The translations under genes and the position numbers were made by a program. This document shows positions 25,223 through 34,773 of a stretch of 64,000 nt of DNA, piece after piece. Origin of the DNA: an uncultured Lachnospiraceae bacterium (GTDB taxonomy: Bacteria > Bacillota_A > Clostridia > Lachnospirales > Lachnospiraceae); the NCBI GenBank assembly GCA_910577835.1, contig CAJTOU010000005.1, positions 45,083 through 109,082 on the forward strand, read 5' to 3'. Position 1 is the first letter of the stretch; the number at the start of each line of letters is the position of its first letter. The notes under the pieces are model-generated. The model made no database searches. It was not told where the DNA came from and worked only from the letters and a program-made list of their open reading frames with translations.

Positions 25223-25855
25223 ATGAAAAATGAAAAAGGCGCTACAATTGTAGAGGCATCGCTGGTATTCCCAATTGTATTTATTATTATCATAATCATG
25301 CTGACATTAGGGAACGCATACTACCAGAAATGCCGTGTAGAAGCGATTGTCAGCGTAAATGCGATTGAGTGCGCCGGTTATGCGCAGGACACATTATTAG
25401 ATTATTATAAAAAAAATGGAAAAGTTCCTACAAATGTAAATGATATGCCGTCTATTGAACCATATAAATATTTAATCAATGGCACAGGAAGTAATATTAA
25501 TACAAATGTTGCCGATGCGGAACAAAATATAAAAAAACAGATAGAGGAATTAAATGCGGGATATTATAAAGGAATGGAGGTACATCTCGAAAGCTATCAG
25601 GTGTCTTATCAAAATTATTTTATTTATCAGACAATTACAGCTAAAGTAAACTGCAGAATACAGATGCCTGTCAGACCTCTTTGGAGCAGCGAATATCTGA
25701 ATTATTATTTTTCAGTGATTTATGATATACCAGTGACAGATTCAACAGAGTTTATACGAAATGTAGATATGGCAGTCGATTATCTGGAAAAGTATGGTGT
25801 AATAGATAAAATACAAAATGCAATGAACAAGGTAAAAGAATTTTTTGGAAGTTAA
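25223..25855 (+). CDS. tadE: TadE-like minor pseudopilin
   Basis: A 210-residue protein with the TadE signature near its N terminus: EKGATIVEASLVFPIVF, a cleavable prepilin-like leader followed by a hydrophobic helix at about 12-32. The rest is an extracytoplasmic alpha/beta domain (LESYQVSYQNYFIYQTITAK). TadE proteins are processed by the same prepilin peptidase as Flp and are minor components of the machine. RBS AAGGAG lies upstream. It is followed 13 bases later by the large TadG-like gene. Confidence 0.88.
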   Translation: MKNEKGATIVEASLVFPIVFIIIIIMLTLGNAYYQKCRVEAIVSVNAIECAGYAQDTLLDYYKKNGKVPTNVNDMPSIEPYKYLINGTGSNINTNVADAEQNIKKQIEELNAGYYKGMEVHLESYQVSYQNYFIYQTITAKVNCRIQMPVRPLWSSEYLNYYFSVIYDIPVTDSTEFIRNVDMAVDYLEKYGVIDKIQNAMNKVKEFFGS

Positions 25856-25868
25856 ACCGGAGGTTTTT

Positions 25869-28800
25869 ATGTTAGAAATTTTTATAAAGAAAAATAATGG
25901 AGCTGTAACAGTGTTCTTATCTTTAATTCTTGTTCCAGTGCTTGCATTTACAGGGGTTTTTATTGATTTGGGAAGGGTATGGCTGGCGCAGGGAATAGCC
26001 GCTTCAAGCGCTGACCTTGCATTAAATACCGTGATGACAAGTTATGATAAGGAATTAAATGAGTATTACGGTCTGGCGGCATCCTGTCAGAATACAGAAG
26101 AATTTATAAAGCTGTCAGAGGAATATTTTAAAAAAAGCCTAAATTCAGAAATTGTAGATGAAGAATATCTTGACTCTTTATGGAAGAAACTGATGATTTC
26201 CGTTGGAAATGCAGAAGAGGCAGTGACAGGAAACAGTACTGAATGGTCTGTGGATAAAGCAGCTAATTTTCTGCTAATGGATGCACCTTCTGATGATTCT
26301 GTGAAGATTACAAAAGCGGATGAAAATTCAGACTTGGCAAATCCAGTATTTTTAAAGGCTCAGATTGTTGAATTTATGAAATACAGAGCACCGATAGGGC
26401 TAGCGGAATCTATTTTGGAACAAATCAAAGGATATAAGGCAGAGCTGAATAATTCAGAAAAAGATAAGGAACTTCAAAAAAAGGAAGAGCAGGTTTATGA
26501 ATTTGAAGAAGAATTTATGCGGACTTTATATGATACATATAAAGAAATTAAGGTATATGAGGGATTAGCCATTACAGAGGATATGGTTAATAGTATGATA
26601 AATTCCGGAAGCGGATACAGGGCAGTATATGAAGATGTGCATAAAAGAATGTTAAAGAATTATGCAGGATTGGATATTAATAAATATCCAGCATCAACTT
26701 TTAAGTATCAATACGCTCTTTCGCAGTTTTCAGATACAAATAAACCAGATGATATTACTTATATCAAAAAGACTATTAAGGAAGCAGTGGGTCAGGTTAC
26801 AATATTTCGAAAAGCGCAGGAAAAGCTGATAACAGAAACAAATAACGCTCTTAGCAATACGGGATTAAGCGCAAGTGCTTCACAGATAGATTCCGCTTAT
26901 ACAATCCGGCTGGTAAGTAAAATATATACAAATACATATAAAAACGCATTAGAAGAATATAATAAGGCGGCAGACAAGGTATTTGAATATTATGCCCGGT
27001 TAGAAAGTATAAATTCGGCAGCTTCGGAATTGGTAGCAGCGGAGACAGAGACTTTAAAAATAACAGAAAGCGGGAATGAAAAATATGATGAAGAATTTGT
27101 AAATGTAGATAAAACTTATAAAGAGCATTTTGATAAGGCTTTTGAGATGTTAAAATTTGATTATGATTCCTATTTATCAGAGGAAGCGTGGACTAATGCG
27201 CAGGCAGCGGCATGGTCATATAACAAGATATATATGAAGGTTCTTCAGACAGTTGCAGAAAATTCACTAGGAAATGATGCAGTTAGAAATTTGATAGAAA
27301 CGCAAAGAAGTATAGATAATAACTCTATTAAAAATATTTGTAATGAAATAAAAGGCAGATTAGATACGTTAGAAGATGCTGTTAAAAGTATGAAAAAGAT
27401 AGAGGAATATGCGACAAAGCTGATTCAGAGGTACGATGCGTACCTTAATGGTAAGAATGGAAAAGCTGGATATAATCAGTGGAGCCAATATACAAATACT
27501 TACACTTACAATAGCGATTATTGTGATGTATCAAAGACGAGTTTGAATAACGATGCGTTACAAATAGGATTAGAAATAGGGGAAGGAAAAAAATATAAAA
27601 TAACTGCAAAAAACTTAACCGCTTTTAAAAATCGGGTGACAAATATAAGAATACTTTTAGAAGCGGTCAGAGAACAAGTGGATTCTATGAAATATGCAGG
27701 GAAAAAAATATCAGAAATAGATAGTGTGGATAAAATGATTAATCAGACAAACGCTGCATCTGCTGTTGCAAATTGTATTAGGGAATCAGAATTTGAATCC
27801 GCGGTAGAATTTAAGTTTGAATCAGGAGCAGGAAATATATCCATGACAAATGACAATCATCCTGAATTTTCAAATAATCCGGTGGAATCAAATGAAGCAT
27901 ATGTTGTATATCAATATATTATAAATAAATTTCAGAATATGAATGAAGAAGAGAAAAAGGAGGGAGAGAAACAATATAAAGAACGCAAAAAAGAAAAAGA
28001 CAAGGCAAGCGATGATGTGCAGAATATAGAAGATAATGCTGATGTTAATGATATGAAAGAAAATTTAAAGGATTCAGCGGAGCTCTATCCTTCTAAATTA
28101 TCTACCTCATCTAACGGAGTGGATTTATTGGACGGCATTATTAGCATTGTTACAGATTTTGCGGATTATGGATTTAAAGACACAATTGAAAGATATAGAG
28201 ATGTCCTTTATACCGCAGATTATTGTATGGAAATGTTCAGTTATGCTACTTATGAAAAGGAAGCAAAATACAAATATATGCTGAAGGAACATGAAAGCAA
28301 TTCTTCCAAGTTTAGTGGAATAGAAAATCTTAGTATAAAAGTTTCCTTTGTTGCAAATGAAGATTTAAAAACATTGGGTTCGGGTTATGAACAGGAATTT
28401 AAGAATATGTTTACTGATACAAATCCCCAAAACACAACAAATAAATCGCTGACAAATAAGCCGATTAATGCAAGTAATAATTATGCGTATACAAGAGAAT
28501 TAGAATATATTTTATTTGGGAAAAGCAACAAAGAAAATGTATCAGAGATGTCACAGGAATTATTTGGATTGAGATATGCATTAAATCTTGGGCCGGGGAT
28601 TGCAAAGCTATGGAACGATGATATATTATGTCCTATTTCAGCTACAATCTCTGGTGCTACCAGCGGGATAATACCAGAACCGCTAGTTAGAATGGTCTTA
28701 GTCTTGATTTTGATAGGCATGGAAAGCTTAAATGATGTTTCTCTTTTGCTGGCAGGAATACCAGTACAATTTTTAAAAATAGGCAATGACAGTGAATGGG

Positions 28801-29159
28801 TGTATTCCGGAGATTATTTCAAGGGAAATACTACGTCTGCAACACGTAACGATAACGCAATACGGTTTTATTACAGCGATTATATGCTGCTTCTTCTGTT
28901 TTTACAGCTCAAGGATACAGATAAATCAAATGATGTATATAAACGCATCGGAGATGTGATTCAGGCAAACATGAGCCAGTTAATTACAGATAATAAAGAA
29001 TATCAACTCTCAAAAGCGATTACCCAATATAAGATGAATTATACGCTTACAGTAAAACCATTAGTATTAAATTTAGGGGTTTATAACGAATATAAAAATA
29101 ATCCAGCGGCGCTTACAGAGTGGAGAACGTTTTCCGGTGTTCTTGTTAATGGCTATTAA
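25869..29159 (+). CDS. Large TadG/DUF5702-like envelope protein
   Basis: A 1096-residue protein beginning with a prepilin-like segment (KNNGAVTVFLSLILVPVLAF) and one transmembrane helix, followed by a very long extracytoplasmic part. The N-terminal pattern GAVTVF..DLGRVW fits the DUF5702 family found in clostridial tad loci, at the position of TadG. The body is rich in Lys, Glu, Asn and Tyr with long predicted coiled-coil stretches (for example near residues 190-220 and 690-725). A second hydrophobic region near residues 935-965 may be a C-terminal membrane contact. The start at 25869 has GGAGG; an upstream in-frame ATG overlaps tadE. The molecular role is unknown. Confidence 0.82.
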   Translation: MLEIFIKKNNGAVTVFLSLILVPVLAFTGVFIDLGRVWLAQGIAASSADLALNTVMTSYDKELNEYYGLAASCQNTEEFIKLSEEYFKKSLNSEIVDEEYLDSLWKKLMISVGNAEEAVTGNSTEWSVDKAANFLLMDAPSDDSVKITKADENSDLANPVFLKAQIVEFMKYRAPIGLAESILEQIKGYKAELNNSEKDKELQKKEEQVYEFEEEFMRTLYDTYKEIKVYEGLAITEDMVNSMINSGSGYRAVYEDVHKRMLKNYAGLDINKYPASTFKYQYALSQFSDTNKPDDITYIKKTIKEAVGQVTIFRKAQEKLITETNNALSNTGLSASASQIDSAYTIRLVSKIYTNTYKNALEEYNKAADKVFEYYARLESINSAASELVAAETETLKITESGNEKYDEEFVNVDKTYKEHFDKAFEMLKFDYDSYLSEEAWTNAQAAAWSYNKIYMKVLQTVAENSLGNDAVRNLIETQRSIDNNSIKNICNEIKGRLDTLEDAVKSMKKIEEYATKLIQRYDAYLNGKNGKAGYNQWSQYTNTYTYNSDYCDVSKTSLNNDALQIGLEIGEGKKYKITAKNLTAFKNRVTNIRILLEAVREQVDSMKYAGKKISEIDSVDKMINQTNAASAVANCIRESEFESAVEFKFESGAGNISMTNDNHPEFSNNPVESNEAYVVYQYIINKFQNMNEEEKKEGEKQYKERKKEKDKASDDVQNIEDNADVNDMKENLKDSAELYPSKLSTSSNGVDLLDGIISIVTDFADYGFKDTIERYRDVLYTADYCMEMFSYATYEKEAKYKYMLKEHESNSSKFSGIENLSIKVSFVANEDLKTLGSGYEQEFKNMFTDTNPQNTTNKSLTNKPINASNNYAYTRELEYILFGKSNKENVSEMSQELFGLRYALNLGPGIAKLWNDDILCPISATISGATSGIIPEPLVRMVLVLILIGMESLNDVSLLLAGIPVQFLKIGNDSEWVYSGDYFKGNTTSATRNDNAIRFYYSDYMLLLLFLQLKDTDKSNDVYKRIGDVIQANMSQLITDNKEYQLSKAITQYKMNYTLTVKPLVLNLGVYNEYKNNPAALTEWRTFSGVLVNGY

Positions 29160-29205
29160 TAAGGCTCGGACAAGCTGCTAGTGTAGATAAGAAAGGAATT
29201 TGCTT

Positions 29206-30024
29206 ATGAAAAAAAAGGATAATGAGAATGGAGTAATTATAGTAGAAGCCTCTATAATAGTGCCTCTGTTTATATTTTTTGTTATAACGTTCCTATCCCT
29301 GATAGATATCTGTATGCTGCAGATGAGAATCAATATTGCATTAAATACTGCAGCAAAAGACATTTCTCAGTATTCTTATTTATATATGATGACGGGACTG
29401 AATGAGGAACAGGAGAAATTATATAATGGCAGCGAGGGCGTTAGAGTTTCCATGGATAATACATTACAGGGGCTTCAAACAATGACTAATTCATGGATAC
29501 CCGCTGGAGATGGAGCACGCGACCTTACCGAGTATCAGGGGGATTTTAATGAATATCTGCAGAAAATTGAAAATGTAGATAAAAGTACAAATCAAGCGGT
29601 TACATGTACAAAAGAAGAAGCGCAGAAAATCTATAAAGACTGGTCAGCGCAATTATCAGACCCGCAGGCGTTTATGACAGGCGTTATATCACTAGCGGGA
29701 AATGAGCTTTCAGAAAAAGCGAAATCCATACTGGCAGAGATGATGGGAAAGGCATTTATGAGTAAAAACCTCCGTTCTTCTGATACAGATACAGCAGAAC
29801 AATATCTGGCAAGACAGCATGTAGTTCCAGCAGAAGGGTCTTATGTAAATGGATTGGATTTTTCAGGAACAAAATTATTCGCAAATGGACAGACAGACAG
29901 AGTACAGCTGGTATGCACTTATGAAGTTGAAGTAATCAAGCTCTTAAATATCAGCTATAAATTTAAATTTCAGACAACAGCGATTACGAGGGCATGGGGA
30001 AAAGGTATTTCATCAAAGAGCTAA
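29206..30024 (+). CDS. Second TadE-like pseudopilin
   Basis: A 272-residue protein with a TadE-type N terminus (NENGVIIVEASIIVPLFIFF) followed by a hydrophobic helix and an extracytoplasmic domain. It is longer than the first TadE gene and shares with it only the N-terminal signature, so the two are probably different minor subunits. The ATG at 29206 has AAAGGA at good spacing. It ends directly before the prepilin peptidase gene. Confidence 0.85.
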   Translation: MKKKDNENGVIIVEASIIVPLFIFFVITFLSLIDICMLQMRINIALNTAAKDISQYSYLYMMTGLNEEQEKLYNGSEGVRVSMDNTLQGLQTMTNSWIPAGDGARDLTEYQGDFNEYLQKIENVDKSTNQAVTCTKEEAQKIYKDWSAQLSDPQAFMTGVISLAGNELSEKAKSILAEMMGKAFMSKNLRSSDTDTAEQYLARQHVVPAEGSYVNGLDFSGTKLFANGQTDRVQLVCTYEVEVIKLLNISYKFKFQTTAITRAWGKGISSKS

Positions 30025-30036
30025 ATGGAGAAAACT

Positions 30037-30711
30037 ATGAAAGTTTCAATTATTATCACTCTTGTTTGTACTATATTTTTAAGTATATTTAGTATTTATT
30101 TAATATCATATCAAAAAGAATATGAAAATAAACAAGAAGTAAAGAAAGCGAAATATGTATACGGAAAAAAAACAAAAATATATGCGGGAAGTTTGTTCGT
30201 GCTAAATTTTATACTTGCAATTCTTTTGGATGTTATCTATACGGAAAATTCATGGATGTTGAATATAAAATTACTGGCTTTAATCAGTATTTTATGGCCA
30301 ATTGGTTATATTGATTATAAATATATGAAAATACCAAATAAAATATTATTGGCAGGACTTTATCTGAGAGCAGTATGTTTAATTGCTGAGGTTATTCTTT
30401 ACAAAAAAGCTATAATAAAAATGTTGTTTACAGAATTTCTAGCAGTGATTGTTATATTTTTGATATGTATGTTATTGAATTTTATTATGAAAAATGCAAT
30501 TGGTATGGGGGATATAAAATTATTGATTTTAATGGCATTATATATAGGCGATAGTGGAATTATACCAGCGATTGTTTTTTCATTGTTTGTATCATTTTTT
30601 ATTTCGATTTATTTTCTTATAACTGGAAAAAAAGGAAAGAAGGATGTTATTCCATTTGCTCCGTCCGTATTGGCAGGAACCTATTTATCAATATTTTTAT
30701 TGGGAATATAA
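30037..30711 (+). CDS. tadV: Prepilin peptidase, TadV/CpaA type
   Basis: A membrane aspartic protease of the A24 family that should cleave the Flp and TadE leaders. The product of about 224 residues has some six hydrophobic helices and both catalytic aspartates: one in GYIDYKYMKIPN and one in the GMGDIKLL (GxGD) motif. The N-terminal methylase domain of PilD-type enzymes is absent, as in TadV. ATG 30037 is preferred to ATG 30025 because GGAG is six bases upstream; the longer form would add four residues. Confidence 0.93.
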   Translation: MKVSIIITLVCTIFLSIFSIYLISYQKEYENKQEVKKAKYVYGKKTKIYAGSLFVLNFILAILLDVIYTENSWMLNIKLLALISILWPIGYIDYKYMKIPNKILLAGLYLRAVCLIAEVILYKKAIIKMLFTEFLAVIVIFLICMLLNFIMKNAIGMGDIKLLILMALYIGDSGIIPAIVFSLFVSFFISIYFLITGKKGKKDVIPFAPSVLAGTYLSIFLLGI

Positions 30712-30753
30712 GCAGAAAGGAAGGAGAATTGCGCAAAGGCAATAAAATGAAAA

Positions 30754-32046
30754 ATGAAAAGTTATAGAATGTTAATACCTGCGGCTTTGGTTGGAATAAT
30801 GGCGCTGTCTGTTTTTTCTTTTGTAAGAAATAAAAAAAGTCTTCAGAATAATTATGAAGCTTATATTTCCAGCGCTGAATATTGTAGGGAAGAGAAATTA
30901 TATGTAGACGCAATAAATTATTACAAAGCAGCATATGATATTCAGCCTTCTTTGGAACTGGATAAGAAAATTATTGACTGTTATACAGAGCAGGGAAATA
31001 ATGTAGAAAGTTTATATGAGGAATTGTTAGATAAATATCCAAAAGACCAACTCGCATATGAGTATGCTATAGAATATTATATTCTGGAAAAGGAATATGA
31101 GGAGGCATATAAAATAAGGCAAACATCTCAAAAAAGAAAAGTTCATTCAGATAAGATAAAAGAGATGTTGGAAGAAATACAATATTACTATAAATTGGCG
31201 AGTACAGATTTTACAGAAATTGGAGAATACTATAATGATTACTGTATTGTAAAATCTGAAAATGAAAAATATGGCATTACAGGGACTTCGGGAAGTCTGC
31301 TGCTTAGCTGTAATTACAATAAAATCAGCTGCTTTTCCAGCGATTATTTTGCTGTTGTAAATAATGAGAATGAATTCTATTGGATAGATACAAATGGAGA
31401 CCGAAGAAAAAATTATAACGGAGAAGAAACGGTAATAGAACTGGGACCCATTACAGAACAAATTTTTTGGGCAAAGCTGGAAAACGAAAAATATGCTTTT
31501 TATAATTCAGAAGGCCAGAAAATAAGTAATGAATATACAGAGACTACGAATTTTTCAGACGGAACAGCGGCAGTTTTAGATGGTTCATGGTATATTGTAA
31601 ATGCTGCAATGGAGCATGTGAATGATATTCCATATGCAATGATTATTACAAACGAAAATGGCTATGTATCAAATTCGGGAAGATTATTTGTGAGTGAAGG
31701 AATAGGATATAAAATGCTGGATAATTCAGGAAATACAGTATCAGATGATTTGTATGAAAATGCAAGGTTATTTATAGACGGAACTGCTGCAGCAGTACAG
31801 CAGGATGGAAAATGGGGATTTGTAAATGTAAACGGGGAAATTGTAATAAAACCAGAGTATGAAGATGCACGCTCTTTTAGCAATGGATTTGCAGCAGTAA
31901 AAAGGGATGGAAAATGGGGATTTATTGATACTCAAAACAATATGGTAATAGAGCCGGAGTTTGAGGATGCAAGGGATTTTAACTCATTAGGAAAATGTTA
32001 TGTCTTAATAGATGGAAAATGGAATTTACTAAGTTTCTATAATTAA
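30754..32046 (+). CDS. Membrane-anchored TPR and WG-repeat protein
   Basis: A 430-residue protein with a signal-anchor helix (residues about 6-24), a TPR-like helical region at about 35-135 (YKAAYDIQP, ILEKEYEEAYKI), and a C-terminal series of WG repeats (DGKWGFVNVNGEIVIKPEYE and DGKWGFIDTQN) at about 345-430. Both are protein interaction modules and there is no enzyme domain. The start ATG at 30754 has no strong ribosome binding site; the AAGGAGA upstream instead serves a 12-codon TTG-initiated reading frame that overlaps the start, so coupling is possible. Its place between the peptidase and FHA genes suggests a role in pilus assembly or sensing, which is inference. Confidence 0.82.
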   Translation: MKSYRMLIPAALVGIMALSVFSFVRNKKSLQNNYEAYISSAEYCREEKLYVDAINYYKAAYDIQPSLELDKKIIDCYTEQGNNVESLYEELLDKYPKDQLAYEYAIEYYILEKEYEEAYKIRQTSQKRKVHSDKIKEMLEEIQYYYKLASTDFTEIGEYYNDYCIVKSENEKYGITGTSGSLLLSCNYNKISCFSSDYFAVVNNENEFYWIDTNGDRRKNYNGEETVIELGPITEQIFWAKLENEKYAFYNSEGQKISNEYTETTNFSDGTAAVLDGSWYIVNAAMEHVNDIPYAMIITNENGYVSNSGRLFVSEGIGYKMLDNSGNTVSDDLYENARLFIDGTAAAVQQDGKWGFVNVNGEIVIKPEYEDARSFSNGFAAVKRDGKWGFIDTQNNMVIEPEFEDARDFNSLGKCYVLIDGKWNLLSFYN

Positions 32047-32118
32047 TGTATAAGTAATCAATAAGAAATAAAATAAATTTTATAAAATTAATATAAATAA
32101 AAGGAAGGTCTTATTCAT

Positions 32119-33969
32119 ATGAAAAACATCACCTACGAAAATCAAGGCAATAATACTTATCTAGTTTATGAAATTTACTCCGCAGATATTATAGACAATT
32201 TAAGCCTTGGCATGATTAACAACAATAAAATCATTGGTCTTGCTCCTGTGATTTACAGTCAGGTAGATAATAAAAAATATTTAAAATATAATATTTCCGC
32301 CAAGGTGTCCGCTGCCGCTTTTCTTGCAGGCGCAGCAAGCAGAAACCGTATCCTTGGCGTTTTCTCCAGTGTATCCAAAGCTCTGCTGTCCGCAGAGGAA
32401 TACATGTTAGACGCAAACACCATTATGCTTGATTTAGATTACATATATGTAGATGTAACTACCTGCGAAGCGGAACTTATATGCCTTCCAATTCAGCGGG
32501 GTAATTTCAATGATGTAGTTTCTTTCTTTAAAAATATTATATTTTCTGTCACTTACGACCAGACGGAGAACTGTGATTATGTGGCAAAAATCATAGGTTG
32601 TCTGAACAGTCATTCCAGTTTTTCACTGCAAAATTTTATGCAGACAATAGATGAGCTGAATGGCAAAAGAATTAATATCCAAAACCTCCAAAATAATCAG
32701 CAGGTGGAACCGGAACCAAATTATACAGAAATTTTGCATGGAGAATCTCAGGAAATTAAATCCGCAGCGAAAAATCTGCAAAGAGTAAATACAGTTCAAT
32801 CTCCGATATATTCACAGCCTGTTCAAAATAACGGAAGCTATCCATATAATAATATGCAGACACAACCTCCAATGCAGTCACAGGGAGAATCGGCACAAAA
32901 TTATTATTCTTCCAATCAACCAACAGGAAACCAGTCTGATATTCCCCCAAATAATGAAATGCTATCGGGGTATCAGCCTGTCAGGAGGGGCACTATGACA
33001 CCAAATCAGATTCCTTCTGGTGGACCTGTGATGACTCTGCCAAATCAGAAACAATCAAAGAAACAAAAAGCAGAAAAAAAGAATAAAAAGGGACAAATGC
33101 CACCTCTTATTAATTATACGGTTCCGGGTGCCCCTTCTTCAAGAACAGGTATGCCTATGCAGGGTCCAGGAACTGTATTTCAGGGAAAAACGGAAAAACA
33201 GCAGAAAAAGAGTGGAGGTTTATCAGGACTTTTTCATAAAAAGAACAAACCAGAAAATATACCACCAAATAGTATATCAAGACCTCAAATGCCGCCACAT
33301 AATACAGGTAATATACCATCAAACAATATAAACAAAAATCAGCAAATACCAAATAATATGGGTAATATGTCAAATGGTATGAATCCGAATCAGCAAATAC
33401 CAAACAGCATGGGTAATATGCCAAACAGAATGAATCAAAATCAGCAAATGCAAAATGGTATGGTAAATACCATGAGTCAGATGTCAGGTCAGTACAATAT
33501 GAACAATGTGCCAAACGGCATGAATCAGCAGATAAATCCACAGTATGCCTCGCAGAGTATGGAAAATACAAATCCACAATACACTGGACGTTCTATGAAT
33601 TTCGGTGAAACGACAGTATTAGACGGAAATATGACAAATGGTGAGACATCTGTTTTAAGTGCTCCTGCTGTTGTTCAGCCATATCTGCTGCGAAAAAAGA
33701 ATGGAGAAAAAATTTTTATTAATAATCCGTTTTTCCGTATTGGCAAAGAAGCGAATTATGTAGATTATTTTATTGGAGATAATTCGGCAATCAGCAGAAG
33801 TCACGCCAATATTATTAACAGTGGAAAAGAATATTACATTATAGATACAAATTCCAAAAATCATACTTATGTAAACGGGCAGATGATTCAAAGCAATACA
33901 GAAACTCTGCTCACACATGGTTCAATTGTAAAGCTTGCAAACGAGGAATTTGAATTTCGTATGTATTGA
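32119..33969 (+). CDS. FHA-domain protein with DUF6382-like N terminus
   Basis: A 616-residue cytoplasmic protein. Residues 1-170 resemble the DUF6382 domain often attached to FHA domains in Clostridia. The middle, about 190-495, is low complexity: Asn/Gln/Met/Pro-rich with repeated GNMxN units. A C-terminal FHA domain (about 521-616) has the phosphothreonine-binding pattern RIGKE near 534 and SRSHANI near 557. Just before it stand two motifs, GETTVLD (E497) and GETSVLS (E509), similar to the ETTS-type phosphorylation site that precedes the FHA domain in mycobacterial GarA. It is followed by phosphatase and kinase genes. The 5' half uses more C-ending codons than its neighbours. Confidence 0.85.
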   Translation: MKNITYENQGNNTYLVYEIYSADIIDNLSLGMINNNKIIGLAPVIYSQVDNKKYLKYNISAKVSAAAFLAGAASRNRILGVFSSVSKALLSAEEYMLDANTIMLDLDYIYVDVTTCEAELICLPIQRGNFNDVVSFFKNIIFSVTYDQTENCDYVAKIIGCLNSHSSFSLQNFMQTIDELNGKRINIQNLQNNQQVEPEPNYTEILHGESQEIKSAAKNLQRVNTVQSPIYSQPVQNNGSYPYNNMQTQPPMQSQGESAQNYYSSNQPTGNQSDIPPNNEMLSGYQPVRRGTMTPNQIPSGGPVMTLPNQKQSKKQKAEKKNKKGQMPPLINYTVPGAPSSRTGMPMQGPGTVFQGKTEKQQKKSGGLSGLFHKKNKPENIPPNSISRPQMPPHNTGNIPSNNINKNQQIPNNMGNMSNGMNPNQQIPNSMGNMPNRMNQNQQMQNGMVNTMSQMSGQYNMNNVPNGMNQQINPQYASQSMENTNPQYTGRSMNFGETTVLDGNMTNGETSVLSAPAVVQPYLLRKKNGEKIFINNPFFRIGKEANYVDYFIGDNSAISRSHANIINSGKEYYIIDTNSKNHTYVNGQMIQSNTETLLTHGSIVKLANEEFEFRMY

Positions 33970-33991
33970 TAAATGGGAGGAGGTTGAAAAA

Positions 33992-34762
33992 ATGCAGTTT
34001 ATGATTTCGGCGGATTCTGATATGGGAATTAAAAAAACAACAAATCAGGACAGCCTGCTTATGAAGGAATACGACACACATATTGGAAATGTTGTTCTGG
34101 CAGTACTTTGTGACGGAATGGGCGGATTTGAGAAGGGCGAGGTCGCGAGTGCAACAGTAGTCAAAGCCTTTGAACAGTGGGGAAACAAGCAGCTTACTTT
34201 TATCTCAGAGCAACCACAGTATGAACATATACTGCGTCAGCAGTGGTTTTCTCTGGCATTTGATTTGAATGAAAAAATTATGAATTATGGCAGAGCGCAT
34301 GGAATCAAGCTTGGAACAACAGTTGTGGCAATGCTTTTTACACAAAATAAATATTTTCTGATGAATATCGGTGATTCACGTGCTTATGAAATAGGGAAAA
34401 ATCAGGTGATTCAACTTACAAAAGACCAGACTTTTGTAGCAAGGGAGGTGGAGCTTGGACATATGACCGCAGAGCAGGCTGAAACTGATTCAAGAAAAAG
34501 CGTACTTTTACAGTGTGTAGGTGCTTCCGAGCAGGTTTATCCTGATATGTTTTATGGAGAAGTAAAGCAGAATACTACTTATATGCTGTGTTCAGACGGT
34601 TTTCGGCATGTGATTACCCAAGAAGAAATTTACCATATGCTTGCACCTGAAATTTTAACAGACGCCAAAACGGCAACAGAAAATATCAGATATTTAATTA
34701 ATCTGAATATGCGCAGAAATGAACAGGATAATATTACCTCAGCAGTGGTAAGAACATTTTAG
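33992..34762 (+). CDS. PP2C-family Ser/Thr protein phosphatase
   Basis: A 256-residue metal-dependent phosphatase that should remove phosphate from targets of the adjacent kinase. Motifs include NQDS at 18-21, the metal-binding CDGMGG with D41, TTVVAMLF, and NIGDSRAYEI, with a final EQDNITSAVV that supplies the last aspartate. No membrane segment is present. The ATG at 33992 has GGGAGGAGG upstream and is preferred to an in-frame ATG at 33935 inside the FHA gene. It is separated from the kinase start by 11 bases. Confidence 0.95.
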   Translation: MQFMISADSDMGIKKTTNQDSLLMKEYDTHIGNVVLAVLCDGMGGFEKGEVASATVVKAFEQWGNKQLTFISEQPQYEHILRQQWFSLAFDLNEKIMNYGRAHGIKLGTTVVAMLFTQNKYFLMNIGDSRAYEIGKNQVIQLTKDQTFVAREVELGHMTAEQAETDSRKSVLLQCVGASEQVYPDMFYGEVKQNTTYMLCSDGFRHVITQEEIYHMLAPEILTDAKTATENIRYLINLNMRRNEQDNITSAVVRTF

Positions 34763-34773
34763 GAGGAGTGGAC

